25,665 bases of DNA from Haloarculaceae archaeon (GCA_018609945.1 JAHENO010000155.1:1-25665), one strand, 5' to 3'; counted from the first letter of the stretch, positions 8,047-16,256 are shown. The notes: generated by a model not told the origin, from the letters alone. Translations and numbers: made by a program.

Positions 8047-8253
8047 CTAGAACCGATAGGTGTCGACGCCGTCGGGCATGTCGTCGCTCCCGGGGATGTG
8101 CTCGCGGTCGCCGCGGCCGACGTCGGCCGCACACTCGACACAGAGGCCGGTATCGTCGTCGAAGTGACGGTCACAGACGAGTTGCCCACACCGGTCGCAG
8201 GTGTGTCTGACGTCTGCAGTCTGGCAGATCTCGCAGGGGCTGGAGACGCTCAT
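8047..8253 (-). CDS. Small two-zinc cross-brace-type zinc-finger protein
   Basis: A 68-residue protein with eight ordered metal ligands: Cys7, Cys10, Cys19, Cys22, Cys27, His30, Cys38, Cys41 (C-x2-C, C-x2-C, C-x2-H, C-x2-C). The spacing resembles B-box/AN1/HIT-like treble-clef or cross-brace fingers that bind two zinc ions and usually mediate protein contacts. The carboxy-terminal 25 residues (DREHIPGSDDMPDGVDTYRF) are acidic and probably flexible. A TTCAAA box at 8277-8282, 24-29 bases upstream of the ATG, supports the start. Function unknown; haloarchaea encode many such one-domain small zinc proteins. Confidence 0.82.
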   Translation of the reverse strand: MSVSSPCEICQTADVRHTCDRCGQLVCDRHFDDDTGLCVECAADVGRGDREHIPGSDDMPDGVDTYRF

Positions 8254-8363
8254 ACCCCGTCTAGCGAGTCGAGCCGTTTGAACGCTCTGCCGGCGACGGG
8301 GACCAGAACCGTTGGGGGTCCGGCCCCGGAGGCGAGAGGCTTACGGGGGTCCCAGCCATATGT

Positions 8364-8930
8364 ATGGGCGTGCGTCGCACGCGTCTCGTGACCGGCCTCG
8401 CGGCTGCCTTCGGGCTGATGACCGCCATCTTCGTCGTCGGCGGCGTCGTCTCCAGTCCCGGGCTCCTCGTGCTCGCGCTCGTCTTCGCGCCGGTGACGTA
8501 CCTCCTCTACAGACACGCCACCGGACGGTTGCTCGGCCGGGTCTACCGCGGCGTCGAGCAGCAGGCCGCGCAGAACGGCGCCGACCCGGGACGGGGCGGG
8601 TTCGGCGCTGGACCCCGCGAGGAGTGGCAGCCGCCCCGGGACGAACGGCGGCGGGCACGGCAGGCCCAGGGGAGACGGCGCGCGCAGGGCCGGGCAGACG
8701 GCCGCGGTCGGACACGCAGGGGCGGGGGCCGCGGGCCACGGCAGCGTGCCAGCGACGAACCGACCCCCCGCGAGGCCTACAGCGTCCTCGGTGTGGACCC
8801 CGGTGCCGACGAGGCGGCAGTCAGGGAGGCCTACCGCGAACGCATCAAGGAGGTCCATCCCGACACCGACGGCGGCGACGAGGAGGCGTTCAAGCGCGTC
8901 CGGGCGGCCTACGAGGTCCTGACGGACTAG
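8364..8930 (+). CDS. Membrane-anchored J-domain (DnaJ-like) protein
   Basis: A 188-residue protein with two hydrophobic segments (about 8-30 and 32-50), an Arg/Gly-rich linker (about 70-130) and a carboxy-terminal J domain (EAYSVLGVDPGADEAAVREA from 137, with the HPD motif at 165-167). J domains stimulate the ATPase of DnaK/Hsp70, so this protein probably recruits DnaK to the cytoplasmic face of the membrane. It lacks the zinc-finger and substrate-binding regions of canonical DnaJ. The linker is strongly basic, which is odd for a haloarchaeal cytoplasmic segment. A phosphatase gene follows 42 bp downstream on the same strand. Confidence 0.88.
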   Translation: MGVRRTRLVTGLAAAFGLMTAIFVVGGVVSSPGLLVLALVFAPVTYLLYRHATGRLLGRVYRGVEQQAAQNGADPGRGGFGAGPREEWQPPRDERRRARQAQGRRRAQGRADGRGRTRRGGGRGPRQRASDEPTPREAYSVLGVDPGADEAAVREAYRERIKEVHPDTDGGDEEAFKRVRAAYEVLTD

Positions 8931-8972
8931 CGAGACCACAACGGCCATGCCGACGGAGGCCCACCCTGGCTC

Positions 8973-9689
8973 ATGGACGATCCCGGTTCGCTCGTTCCGG
9001 AGGCCGGCCCGCCGCTGGTCGTCGACGTCGACGGGACTTTGACCGACGCCGACCGGCGGCTCGACCCGCGCGTGTTTCCCGTCCTCCGGTCGTGGCCCGC
9101 CCCGGTCGTCGTCGCGACCGGGAAGGCACTCCCCTTTCCGGTCGCGCTGTGTGACTTCATGGGGGTCGACGTGCTGGTGATCGCGGAGAACGGCGGCGTC
9201 GTCGTCTCGGGACCGACCGACACCCTCCACGTCGCCGGGGACCGCGCGGCCGCCAGCGCGGTCGCGACGGCCTACCGCGAGCGGGGCCACGAGCTGGGCT
9301 GGGGCGGGATCGACCTCGCCAACCGGTGGCGCGAGACCGAGATCATCGTCAGCCGGGACGCCCCGCTCGACCCGCTGGCGGAACTCGCCGCCGACCACGG
9401 GCTGACGGTCGTCGACACCGGCTTCGCCTACCACGTGAAATCGACCGACTTCGACAAGGGGACCGGCCTCGAATTCCTCGGCAGGGAACTGGACCGCGCT
9501 CCCGGGAGTTTCGCGGCGGTCGGGGACTCCGTCAACGACGTGCCGGTGTTCGACCTGGTCGGTGACGCGGTCGCCGTGGCCAACGCCGACGACGCCGCGC
9601 GTCGCGCAGCCGACCACGTGACTGCGGCCGAGTACGCAGAGGGGTTCCTGGAAGGACTCGAGTGGATCGCCGGGACCGTCGAGGTATGA
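8973..9689 (+). CDS. Phosphoglycolate phosphatase, archaeal HAD type
   Basis: HAD-superfamily phosphatase of the archaeal phosphoglycolate phosphatase group, which hydrolyses 2-phosphoglycolate to glycolate. Motif I is DVDGTLTD (Asp18 nucleophile, Asp20 acid/base), motif II is the Thr/Ser around VVVATGK (45-51), motif III is Lys162 in STDFDKGTGLEFL, and motif IV is GDSVND (184-189). A C2-type cap lies between. At 238 residues it carries about ten extra amino-terminal residues (MDDPGSLVPE) compared with typical members. Its stop overlaps the next gene's ATG (ATGA), so the two are translationally coupled. Confidence 0.88.
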   Translation: MDDPGSLVPEAGPPLVVDVDGTLTDADRRLDPRVFPVLRSWPAPVVVATGKALPFPVALCDFMGVDVLVIAENGGVVVSGPTDTLHVAGDRAAASAVATAYRERGHELGWGGIDLANRWRETEIIVSRDAPLDPLAELAADHGLTVVDTGFAYHVKSTDFDKGTGLEFLGRELDRAPGSFAAVGDSVNDVPVFDLVGDAVAVANADDAARRAADHVTAAEYAEGFLEGLEWIAGTVEV

Positions 9690-10978
9690 GCGGGTTCGAC
9701 GTCGACCGCGTCGCGCACCACGTCCGACGGTTGGACGAGCGTGAACTGGCCGCGCTCGTCGCGGACCTGTGGGCCGCGCGCGGCTACCGGACCGACCGGG
9801 AGGGAGTCGACGTCCGTGCCGTCGCGGATACCGAGACCGTCCGCCTGCGTGTCGGGGCAGGGCCGATGTCGGGGGAGCAGTCACCCGACGTCGTCGTTCC
9901 GGTCGGGGGCGAGAGCGCGAACACCCACGACGGGGCCGACGTCGTCGACGCCGGAACCCTGGCGGAGATGCTCGGGTACGCCATCGATCGATCGGTAGCG
10001 ACCGACATCTGTCGACGCCACCTCGGCGCGCCCCCGGGTGACCTGTCACCTCCGCCTGCGAGGCGTCTCCGCCGGCGCGTCGATGGAACCGCGTCGTCGG
10101 CGCTGCTCGCGTCCGCACTCGTCACGTGTGCGTTGGTGGTCGTCCTCGGGGGCGCTATCGGCGGTCCGGCCGTTCTCGGTTCCGGCGAGGACACGGCGTC
10201 GGACGGCGACGCCACGACAGTCGCCGTCGAGACGCCACGGATCGAGAATTCGTCGGCCGCCGACCCCGCCGGTGCAGCCAGGGACGGACGGGCCGGCGGG
10301 AAACCGCCGGGCGTCTCGGAGTCGGGTATCGAGGACATCGACGCCCTGGCGGCCGCCCACGAGCGTGCGGTCGCGAACCGCTCACACACGGTCTGGATCG
10401 ACTGGCACCGGCCCCGGAACCTGCGTGCCGACGGGACCCGCGTCAAGCGCGATATCGACGTCGCCGCCGAGGGCGACCGCTACCTGGTCCGGACGAGCAA
10501 CGAGGTCGCGGGCAACGAGACACGCTCCGGGGAGATATACCACGACGGGTCGGGTATCTACGTCGCCGTCTGGAACGAGACGGAACAGCGACACGACCGC
10601 GTGTTCCGGATCACGCCACGGCAGAACACGGTCCCGACCCCGGAGTCGGTCCGGACGGAACTGGTCACCAGGTATCTCTCGACGCCGACGACGAACCTCA
10701 CTGGCGTCGTCGACTCCGACAGGGGACGACTCTACCGCGTCGTGGGGTCGGGCCCGCCCAACGCGTCTGCGGCTATCACGATCACCAATTACACCGTCGA
10801 GGCGCTGATCGACTCGCGCGGGTTCGTCCGCGAGGTCACTGTCCGGGCGAGGGTCTCTCACCCCGACACCACTCCCACGCGCACCTTCCGCGTGAAGCGG
10901 GAGATTACCTACGGCCGCGTCGGGACCACGACCGTCGAGCCCCCGGAGTGGTACCTGAACCACACCGCCGACGAGTGA
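9686..10978 (+). CDS. Single-pass surface membrane protein with degenerate restriction-endonuclease-like domain
   Basis: Unrecognised as a whole; 430 residues. Residues 1-110 (ELAALVADLWAARGYRT...ADVVDAGTLAEMLGYAI) resemble the Mrr/restriction-endonuclease-like fold found at the amino end of several haloarchaeal membrane proteins, but no D-ExK catalytic set is evident, so it is probably non-catalytic. One membrane segment follows at about 136-160. The exported part (about 165-430) resembles haloarchaeal DUF7537-type lipoprotein domains (DIDALAAAHERAVANRSHTV...) and has eight N-glycosylation sequons (NSS, NRS, NET twice, NLT, NAS, NYT, NHT). ATG 9686 is chosen because it overlaps the upstream stop as ATGA; the in-frame extension to 9662 lies within the phosphatase gene. 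Confidence 0.75.
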   Translation: MSGFDVDRVAHHVRRLDERELAALVADLWAARGYRTDREGVDVRAVADTETVRLRVGAGPMSGEQSPDVVVPVGGESANTHDGADVVDAGTLAEMLGYAIDRSVATDICRRHLGAPPGDLSPPPARRLRRRVDGTASSALLASALVTCALVVVLGGAIGGPAVLGSGEDTASDGDATTVAVETPRIENSSAADPAGAARDGRAGGKPPGVSESGIEDIDALAAAHERAVANRSHTVWIDWHRPRNLRADGTRVKRDIDVAAEGDRYLVRTSNEVAGNETRSGEIYHDGSGIYVAVWNETEQRHDRVFRITPRQNTVPTPESVRTELVTRYLSTPTTNLTGVVDSDRGRLYRVVGSGPPNASAAITITNYTVEALIDSRGFVREVTVRARVSHPDTTPTRTFRVKREITYGRVGTTTVEPPEWYLNHTADE

Positions 10979-11068
10979 AGCGTGCCCGTCCGCCGTCGCG
11001 GGCGGGCCACCGACGGACGCCCGGGAACCCGGGGAAGGCTTTTGTCCGACCGGCCGCAACCGGCGGGC

Positions 11069-12733
11069 ATGAGCCCCGACCGGGCCGTGCTGGAACGCGC
11101 CATCGAACGGGGGGAGCGCGAGGGTGGCAGCGTGGAATTCAAGGAACGACTCACCGAAGAGCTACATCTCTCGGATGGCCGTCTCGAGAGTCTCGCGGCG
11201 CAACTGCGCCACCGCGTGCTCTCGGGCGACGGCGAGGCCACCTACGTTGTGGGCGTCACCGACGACGGCGGCGTCGCCGGCATCGAGCCGGAGGCCTTCT
11301 CCGAATCGATGGACGTCCTCTCGTTGCTCGCCGAGGAGGCCGGCGCGCACATCGAGGAAGTCCAGACCTGGGGCGTCCCCGGCGAGGGCGCGGACGGCAG
11401 CGGAAACGGAGACGCCGGGACAGACGACAATACGGACGGGAACGGACTGGTCGGCGTCGCCACGATCCGCGAGGGGACGGTCATGGACGACGACGGCCAC
11501 ATCGTCGTCGGGACCGCCGGCCACGTCGACCACGGCAAGTCGACGCTCGTCGGCTCGCTCGTGACCGGGCAGGCCGACGACGGCCAGGGCGGGACCCGCT
11601 CGTTCTTGGACGTCCAGCCCCACGAGATAGAGCGCGGCCTCTCCGCGGACCTCTCGTACGGCGTCTACGGCTTCGACGACGACGGCCCGGTCCGGATGGA
11701 CAACCCCCACCGCAAGGACGACCGCGCCCGGGTCGTCGCAAACGCGGATCGTCTCGTCTCGTTTGTCGATACCGTTGGCCACGAGCCCTGGCTGCGGACC
11801 ACCATCCGCGGGCTCGTGGGGCAGAAACTCGACTACGGCCTGCTGACCGTCGCCGCCGACGACGGCCCCACCAAGACCACCCGCGAGCACCTGGGCATCC
11901 TGCTGGCGACGGATCTTCCGACGATTGTCGCCATCACGAAGGCCGACCTGGTCGACGACGACCGCGTCCGCGAGGTCGAACGCGAGGTCGAGCGACTCCT
12001 GCGCGAGGTCGAGAAGACGCCACTCCGGGTCGACCGCTACGGCGTCGACGCCGCCATCGAGGAAATCTCCGAAACGGTCGTGCCGGTCGTGACGACCAGC
12101 GCCGTCACCGGCGACGGGCTGGACGTGCTCGACGAACTGTTCGAGCGGCTCCCGAAGACCGGCGACGCAGTCGCCGACGAACAGTTCCGGATGTACGTCG
12201 ACCGCACCTACAAGGTGACGGGCGTCGGCGCCGTCACCTCCGGGACGGTCCAGTCGGGGCGGGTCGAGGCCGGGGACGAACTCCTCCTTGGCCCGATGTC
12301 CGACGGGCGCTTCCAGGAGGTCGAGGTCCGCTCCATCGAGATGCACTACCACCGCGTCGACGAGGCGCGCGCGGGCCGCATCGTCGGCATCGCCCTGAAG
12401 GGCGTCCGGGAGGAGGCCATCGAGCGCGGCATGGTCCTCCTGCCACGGTCGGCCGACCCCGACCCTGTCCGGGAGTTCGAGGCCGAGGTGATGGTGCTCA
12501 ACCACCCGACCCACATCGGCGCCGGCTACGAGCCCGTCGTCCACCTGGAGACGATAAGCGAGGCCGCGGCCTTCTACCCCGAGGAGGGACAGCTCCTCCC
12601 GGGGGACACCGGCAAGGCTCGCGTCCGGTTCAAGTTCCGCCCCTACCTCGTCGAGGAGGGCCAGCGGTTCGTCTTCCGCGAGGGGCGCTCGAAGGGCGTC
12701 GGGACCGTGACGGACGTCACCCCGGCGGAGTAG
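11069..12733 (+). CDS. GTPBP1-like translational GTPase family protein
   Basis: A 554-residue TRAFAC-class GTPase related to EF-1alpha and eukaryotic GTPBP1/2. Residues 1 to about 130 are an extra amino-terminal domain ending in an Asp/Gly/Asn-rich linker. The GTPase domain has G1 GHVDHGKS (151-158), a switch I region HEIERGLSADLSYG (185-198), G3 DTVGH (234-238) and G4 TKAD (290-293). Beta-barrel domains II and III follow (for example YKVTGVGAVTSGTVQSG). GTPBP1 relatives are linked to ribosome rescue and mRNA turnover; the archaeal role is not established. I took ATG 11069 because a CTTTTG box lies about 25-30 bases upstream and the in-frame extension to 10982 is low-quality. Confidence 0.88.
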   Translation: MSPDRAVLERAIERGEREGGSVEFKERLTEELHLSDGRLESLAAQLRHRVLSGDGEATYVVGVTDDGGVAGIEPEAFSESMDVLSLLAEEAGAHIEEVQTWGVPGEGADGSGNGDAGTDDNTDGNGLVGVATIREGTVMDDDGHIVVGTAGHVDHGKSTLVGSLVTGQADDGQGGTRSFLDVQPHEIERGLSADLSYGVYGFDDDGPVRMDNPHRKDDRARVVANADRLVSFVDTVGHEPWLRTTIRGLVGQKLDYGLLTVAADDGPTKTTREHLGILLATDLPTIVAITKADLVDDDRVREVEREVERLLREVEKTPLRVDRYGVDAAIEEISETVVPVVTTSAVTGDGLDVLDELFERLPKTGDAVADEQFRMYVDRTYKVTGVGAVTSGTVQSGRVEAGDELLLGPMSDGRFQEVEVRSIEMHYHRVDEARAGRIVGIALKGVREEAIERGMVLLPRSADPDPVREFEAEVMVLNHPTHIGAGYEPVVHLETISEAAAFYPEEGQLLPGDTGKARVRFKFRPYLVEEGQRFVFREGRSKGVGTVTDVTPAE

Positions 12734-12761
12734 CCCGCCAACAACTCCGGTGGGCAAGGCA

Positions 12762-12767
12762 TTTTTA
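12762..12767 (+). promoter_or_regulatory. TATA-like box for the E1-alpha gene
   Basis: TTTTTA lies 24-29 bases upstream of the ATG at 12791, in the 57-bp gap after the GTPase gene, so the E1-alpha gene has its own promoter. Confidence 0.6.
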
Positions 12768-12790
12768 CCGGCCGTCCGTTTGTCGCGCCG

Positions 12791-13915
12791 ATGAACACGG
12801 GGCCGACTCCGCCCGAGCAGGTGCAGATTCTCGACGAGGACGGACGGGTGCGCGCGGACGCGACCGTCCCGGACATCGACGACGAGACGCTGGTGGCGAT
12901 GTACGAGGGGATGCGCTTTGCCCGCCACCTCGACGAGCGCGCCACGTCGCTCCACCGGCAGGGTCGGATGGGGACGTACCCGCCGCTCGCTGGCCAGGAG
13001 GCCGCACAGGTCGCCTCGACCCACGCCTTCAGCGACGACGACTGGCTCCTCTACCAGTACCGGGAACACGGCGTCCCCATCGTCCGCGGGCTCTCCCACG
13101 AGTACCTGCTCTACTGGATGGGCCACGAGGAGGGCAACGAGTGGCTCGCCGACCGATACGTCTTCCCCATCAACATCTCCATCGCCTCCCACCTCCCGCA
13201 CGCGACGGGGATGGCCTGGGCGGCGAAACTCGAGGGCGACGACTGCGTCGTCGGGTGTCACTTCGGTGACGGCGCCTCCTCGGAGGGGGATTTCCACGAG
13301 GCACTGAACTTCGCCGGCGTCTTCGACGTGCCGGCGGTGTTCTTCTGCAACAACAACCAGTGGGCGATTTCGGTGCCGACCGAGCGTCAGACCGCGAGCG
13401 CCACCTTCGCCCAGAAGGCCCGCGCCTACGGCTTCCGGGGGGTCCGCGTCGACGGGATGGACCCCCTGGCAGTCTACCAGGTCACCCGCGAGGCCGTCGA
13501 GCGCGCCCGCACCGGCGAGGCCGACGACGGGAACCCGATGGGGCGGGCGACGCGGCCGACGCTGATCGAACCGGTCATGTACCGGCTGGGCGCCCACACG
13601 ACAGTCGACGACCCCTCGGTCTACCGGGACGAGGAGGAGCTCGAACGGTGGCAGCAGAAAGACCCCATCCCGCGCATGGAGACCTTCCTCAGGGACCGGG
13701 ACCTGCTGGACGACGACCGGATCGAGTCCATCGAGGAGGACATCGAGGCGGCGGTCGGCCTGCTGATCGACCGCGCCGAGGAGTTCGAACCCGACCCGGC
13801 GTCGATGTTCGAACACACCTACGCCGAACAGACCCCCCGCGTCGCCGAGGGAGAGGCCGAACTCGCGGCGTTGCGCGAACGACACGGAGACGACCGCCTC
13901 ACGCGGGACGAATGA
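12791..13915 (+). CDS. 2-oxoacid dehydrogenase E1 component, alpha subunit (orphan)
   Basis: Thiamine-diphosphate-dependent alpha subunit of a pyruvate or branched-chain 2-oxoacid dehydrogenase complex, 374 residues. The ThDP motif runs from GDGASSEGDFHEALN (159-173) to CNNN (186-189). The loop GAHTTVDDPSVYRDEEE is of the branched-chain/phosphorylation-loop type. An alpha subunit needs a beta subunit to form the active site, yet no E1-beta, E2 or E3 gene is adjacent: upstream is a GTPase, and downstream only a 93-residue protein that overlaps by ATGA. It may pair with a beta subunit elsewhere in the genome or have a different role. Substrate unknown. Confidence 0.9.
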   Translation: MNTGPTPPEQVQILDEDGRVRADATVPDIDDETLVAMYEGMRFARHLDERATSLHRQGRMGTYPPLAGQEAAQVASTHAFSDDDWLLYQYREHGVPIVRGLSHEYLLYWMGHEEGNEWLADRYVFPINISIASHLPHATGMAWAAKLEGDDCVVGCHFGDGASSEGDFHEALNFAGVFDVPAVFFCNNNQWAISVPTERQTASATFAQKARAYGFRGVRVDGMDPLAVYQVTREAVERARTGEADDGNPMGRATRPTLIEPVMYRLGAHTTVDDPSVYRDEEELERWQQKDPIPRMETFLRDRDLLDDDRIESIEEDIEAAVGLLIDRAEEFEPDPASMFEHTYAEQTPRVAEGEAELAALRERHGDDRLTRDE

Positions 13916-14193
13916 CCGTCGAACCCTACGACCACGTCCGGGCCAGTCCCGACGGGGCGATTCCGGCGGGCGTCTACCGCGTGGTCGGCACCGGCGGGGA
14001 GCGCGTGACGCTGCTTCGCGTGGCCGACAGCCGCGACCGTCGGGTCCACTCGGGAGCCATCGAGCGCGTCGACAGCGAGACGCTGGCAGCCCTTGACCCC
14101 GCCGAGAACCCGGACGCGGGGCTCTCGCTGTCGGCGCTGTTCGACCCCCTCACCGCGTACGGAACGGCACTCCGGCACTGGCTCGGGGTCTAG
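13912..14193 (+). CDS. Small conserved-looking protein coupled to E1-alpha
   Basis: A 93-residue protein (MTVEPYDHVRASPDG...) that I do not recognise. Its ATG overlaps the E1-alpha stop codon as ATGA, indicating translational coupling, and the GC-rich codon use matches its neighbours, so it is likely real. The first 55 residues look like a small beta-barrel (GVYRVVGTGGERVTLLRVAD), followed by a helical tail (LSALFDPLTAYGTALRHWLG). Its stop codon TAG overlaps the stop codon of the convergent gene within CTAG. A regulatory or assembly role for the oxoacid dehydrogenase subunit is only inference from coupling. Confidence 0.75.
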   Translation: MTVEPYDHVRASPDGAIPAGVYRVVGTGGERVTLLRVADSRDRRVHSGAIERVDSETLAALDPAENPDAGLSLSALFDPLTAYGTALRHWLGV

Positions 14194-15263
14194 TACCTGG
14201 CAGTCGGGCCGGACGCCCTCGCCCGGTAGCGCCCGTAACGCCGGTAGAGGAGCGCGAGAACCGCACCGAACCCGAACAGGAAGACGACGACGTTTATCAG
14301 GTTCCCGACAACGGGAATCAGAGAGAGGATTCCAACGCCGACGACGCCGACGGCCAGGGCGGCCCAGCGGCTGTCGACGCTCGTATAGGAGAGTACCCAC
14401 GCGCCGGCGGCGTACTCGGCCAGCGCCGCGGAGGTGAATATCACCAGCCCGAAGGCCATCAGCCCCAGCAGGGCGATGGGTGCACCGACGACGGTGATCG
14501 CCACGAGGACGAGCGCGATCGGGATGCCGATCAGCCCGAGGAGTCCGACGCCGCCCGAACGGAGGGTGTGCTCGCGAACCTCGGTGACGACCGACTCGGA
14601 AAACTCGGGGACGACGACGAGGAGCACCGCACCGAGCGCCAGCGTGGCGAGTATGCCGTAGACGCCGAAGACGAGCCCCAGCGGGCCGTCGGCGAAGTTG
14701 CCGAACCCGGCGTCGACAGAGAGGTTGTCGACGGCCGACACCTGTCCGCCGACGGTCGCGCCGTCGGCCCGGACGAACTCGGCGTCGCTGCTGTACGCGA
14801 CGCTCCCGCCGACCGAGGCCGTCTCGGCGAGTTCGATGCGCTGGACGGCGGCCTTGACGTTCCCCTCGACGGTGCCCGCGACCACGAGGTCGGCAGCGGC
14901 AACGGAGACGTCCCCGCCGACGACGCCGCCCGGTGCGACCGTGACAGAGCCGGCTGCCCCTTCGAGGTCGCTCTCGACCGTCCCGCGGACGACGACGCTC
15001 CCGGCCGAGGCCTGGAGGTCGCCGGTCACCACGCCCGACTCCTCGACGACGACCGTGCCGGCGTAGCCGCGCAGGTCGCCGTCGACGGTGCCACGGACGA
15101 TCACCGTTCCGCCCGCAGCACGCAGGTCACCCGTCGTTTCGCCCGCCCCGACGACGACGCTCCCGCCGGCCTGGGTCGACTGCGCCGCCGCCACGCCCGC
15201 GGTACCCGTCAGGACCACCACCACCAGTAGCAGCCGCGACACCGTTGTAGCTAGCTCACCCAT
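14190..15263 (-). CDS. Exported bactofilin-like (polymer-forming) repeat protein with membrane domain
   Basis: 357 residues from ATG 15263. Residues 1-28 are a Sec signal peptide (LLLVVVVLTGTAGVAAAQS). Residues about 30-190 are a right-handed beta-solenoid-like repeat region of the bactofilin/polymer-forming type: recurring units such as GTVIVRGTVDGDLRG, SVVVRGTVESDLEG, SVTVAPGGVVGGDVS and DLVVAGTVEGNVKA. Residues about 210-345 contain four to five membrane segments. The solenoid would therefore face outside. In-frame ATGs at 15281 and 15302 are rejected because the T-run that serves as TATA box lies at 15289-15295. The function is probably cell-surface structure or adhesion, not demonstrable from sequence. 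Confidence 0.8.
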   Translation of the reverse strand: MGELATTVSRLLLVVVVLTGTAGVAAAQSTQAGGSVVVGAGETTGDLRAAGGTVIVRGTVDGDLRGYAGTVVVEESGVVTGDLQASAGSVVVRGTVESDLEGAAGSVTVAPGGVVGGDVSVAAADLVVAGTVEGNVKAAVQRIELAETASVGGSVAYSSDAEFVRADGATVGGQVSAVDNLSVDAGFGNFADGPLGLVFGVYGILATLALGAVLLVVVPEFSESVVTEVREHTLRSGGVGLLGLIGIPIALVLVAITVVGAPIALLGLMAFGLVIFTSAALAEYAAGAWVLSYTSVDSRWAALAVGVVGVGILSLIPVVGNLINVVVFLFGFGAVLALLYRRYGRYRARASGPTARY

Positions 15264-15288
15264 AACTGGGACGACGCCCATCGGGGGC

Positions 15289-15295
15289 AAAAAAA
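15289..15295 (-). promoter_or_regulatory. T-rich TATA-like box for the bactofilin-like gene
   Basis: A T7 run on the minus strand, 26-32 bases upstream of ATG 15263. It lies between the in-frame ATGs at 15281 and 15302 and so favours 15263 as the start. Confidence 0.5.
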
Positions 15296-15398
15296 CACCC
15301 ATCGCGTTTCAGACGGGGAGACAGGGACGTCCACATCTGGAAACACGGACGAGTCAGGAGGTACCGAACTGGACCGGACGGAGGTGTGCCGGACTCGC

Positions 15399-16226
15399 TC
15401 AGAGTTCGATCCGTTCGACGATCCGGTCTTCGTCCTCGCGGACGTTGACGGCGACGATCCGGAGGAGCTCTTCGAGGCCGGAGTCCCGGACCTTCGCTTT
15501 CAGGAGGTTGTCGACCTGGTAGACGCCGGCGGCGTTGCGCATTTCGATCTCGATGAGGACCGGCGCCTCCTCGCCCGCGGCGAGCGTGACGCGCTCGATG
15601 GCCTGGCTGGAGACGGTGTCGATGCCCCGGCCGCCCTTGACGTAGGGGATGCGCGAGCGCCCGCGCTCCATGTCCAGCGCGTCGGCGATGCGGACGACGC
15701 CGGCCTCCAGGGTGAGCGGGTCCTCGGCGGAGTGGTGACAGAGGATCGCGTGGAGCACCTCGCCTTTCATCCGGACGGCGTCGGCCGTGTCGTAGAACTC
15801 GGGAAGAAGCCGATCGAGGACGTCCGCGGCCAGCGGGATGGAGTAGTAGGTGTGGCCGTCGCGGTGGACGACGTGTCCGATGTCGTGGAGCGTGGCCGCC
15901 AAGGCGACGATGACCGCCTCGTCGGCCTCGGCGAGGCCGTGGTCGCTGGCGCCGTTGAACGCGACGCCGCCCCGCTTGAGCAGGCCGTACAGACACAGCG
16001 CCCTGTTGCGGACGATGTCGACGTGTTTCGCCCCGTGGTCGTTGTATCCCTTCCGGGTGACCGGGTTGACGTTCTGTGCCGTCAGGTACGTCTGAATCAC
16101 CTCGTCGTTGCCGACGCGTTCGAGGACCTCGTTGACGCGCTCGTCGGGGAAGGCGTGCTCGTCGTCGGGGTCGTAGATCCGGTGGGCGTCCGCCCTGTCC
16201 CCCGGGCTCGGCGACGTGTCACTCAT
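15399..16226 (-). CDS. HD-domain metal-dependent phosphohydrolase
   Basis: A 275-residue HD-superfamily protein. Metal ligands are visible as HGAKH (His64, His68), the HD doublet at 114-115 in ATLHDIGHVVHRDGH, His164/His165 in ILCHHSAED and Asp182 in RIADALDMERGR. The carboxy-terminal 70 residues (VTLAAGEEAPVLIEIEMRN...) form a separate alpha/beta region typical of the archaeal metal-dependent HD hydrolases. Members act on nucleotides or cyclic dinucleotides, but the substrate cannot be told here. A TATA-like box is 25-30 bases upstream. The gene stands alone on the minus strand, 65 bp from the peroxiredoxin gene. Confidence 0.87.
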   Translation of the reverse strand: MSDTSPSPGDRADAHRIYDPDDEHAFPDERVNEVLERVGNDEVIQTYLTAQNVNPVTRKGYNDHGAKHVDIVRNRALCLYGLLKRGGVAFNGASDHGLAEADEAVIVALAATLHDIGHVVHRDGHTYYSIPLAADVLDRLLPEFYDTADAVRMKGEVLHAILCHHSAEDPLTLEAGVVRIADALDMERGRSRIPYVKGGRGIDTVSSQAIERVTLAAGEEAPVLIEIEMRNAAGVYQVDNLLKAKVRDSGLEELLRIVAVNVREDEDRIVERIEL

Positions 16227-16250
16227 GCCCCCGTCTTTCGCCCCGCGCGG

Positions 16251-16256
16251 TAAAAA
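16251..16256 (-). promoter_or_regulatory. TATA-like box for the HD-domain gene
   Basis: TTTTTA on the minus strand, 25-30 bases upstream of the ATG at 16226. Confidence 0.6.

Noticed and set aside
10126..13269. A 1047-residue open frame on the plus strand in another frame
   Set aside because: The product is Arg/Gly/Pro-rich without domain features and overlaps three well-supported genes; it is typical of out-of-frame reading in high-GC DNA.
11162..13885. A 907-residue open frame on the minus strand opposite the GTPase and E1-alpha genes
   Set aside because: It is a GC-rich antisense shadow: both plus-strand genes have clear family motifs and promoters, while the antisense product shows no recognisable domain.
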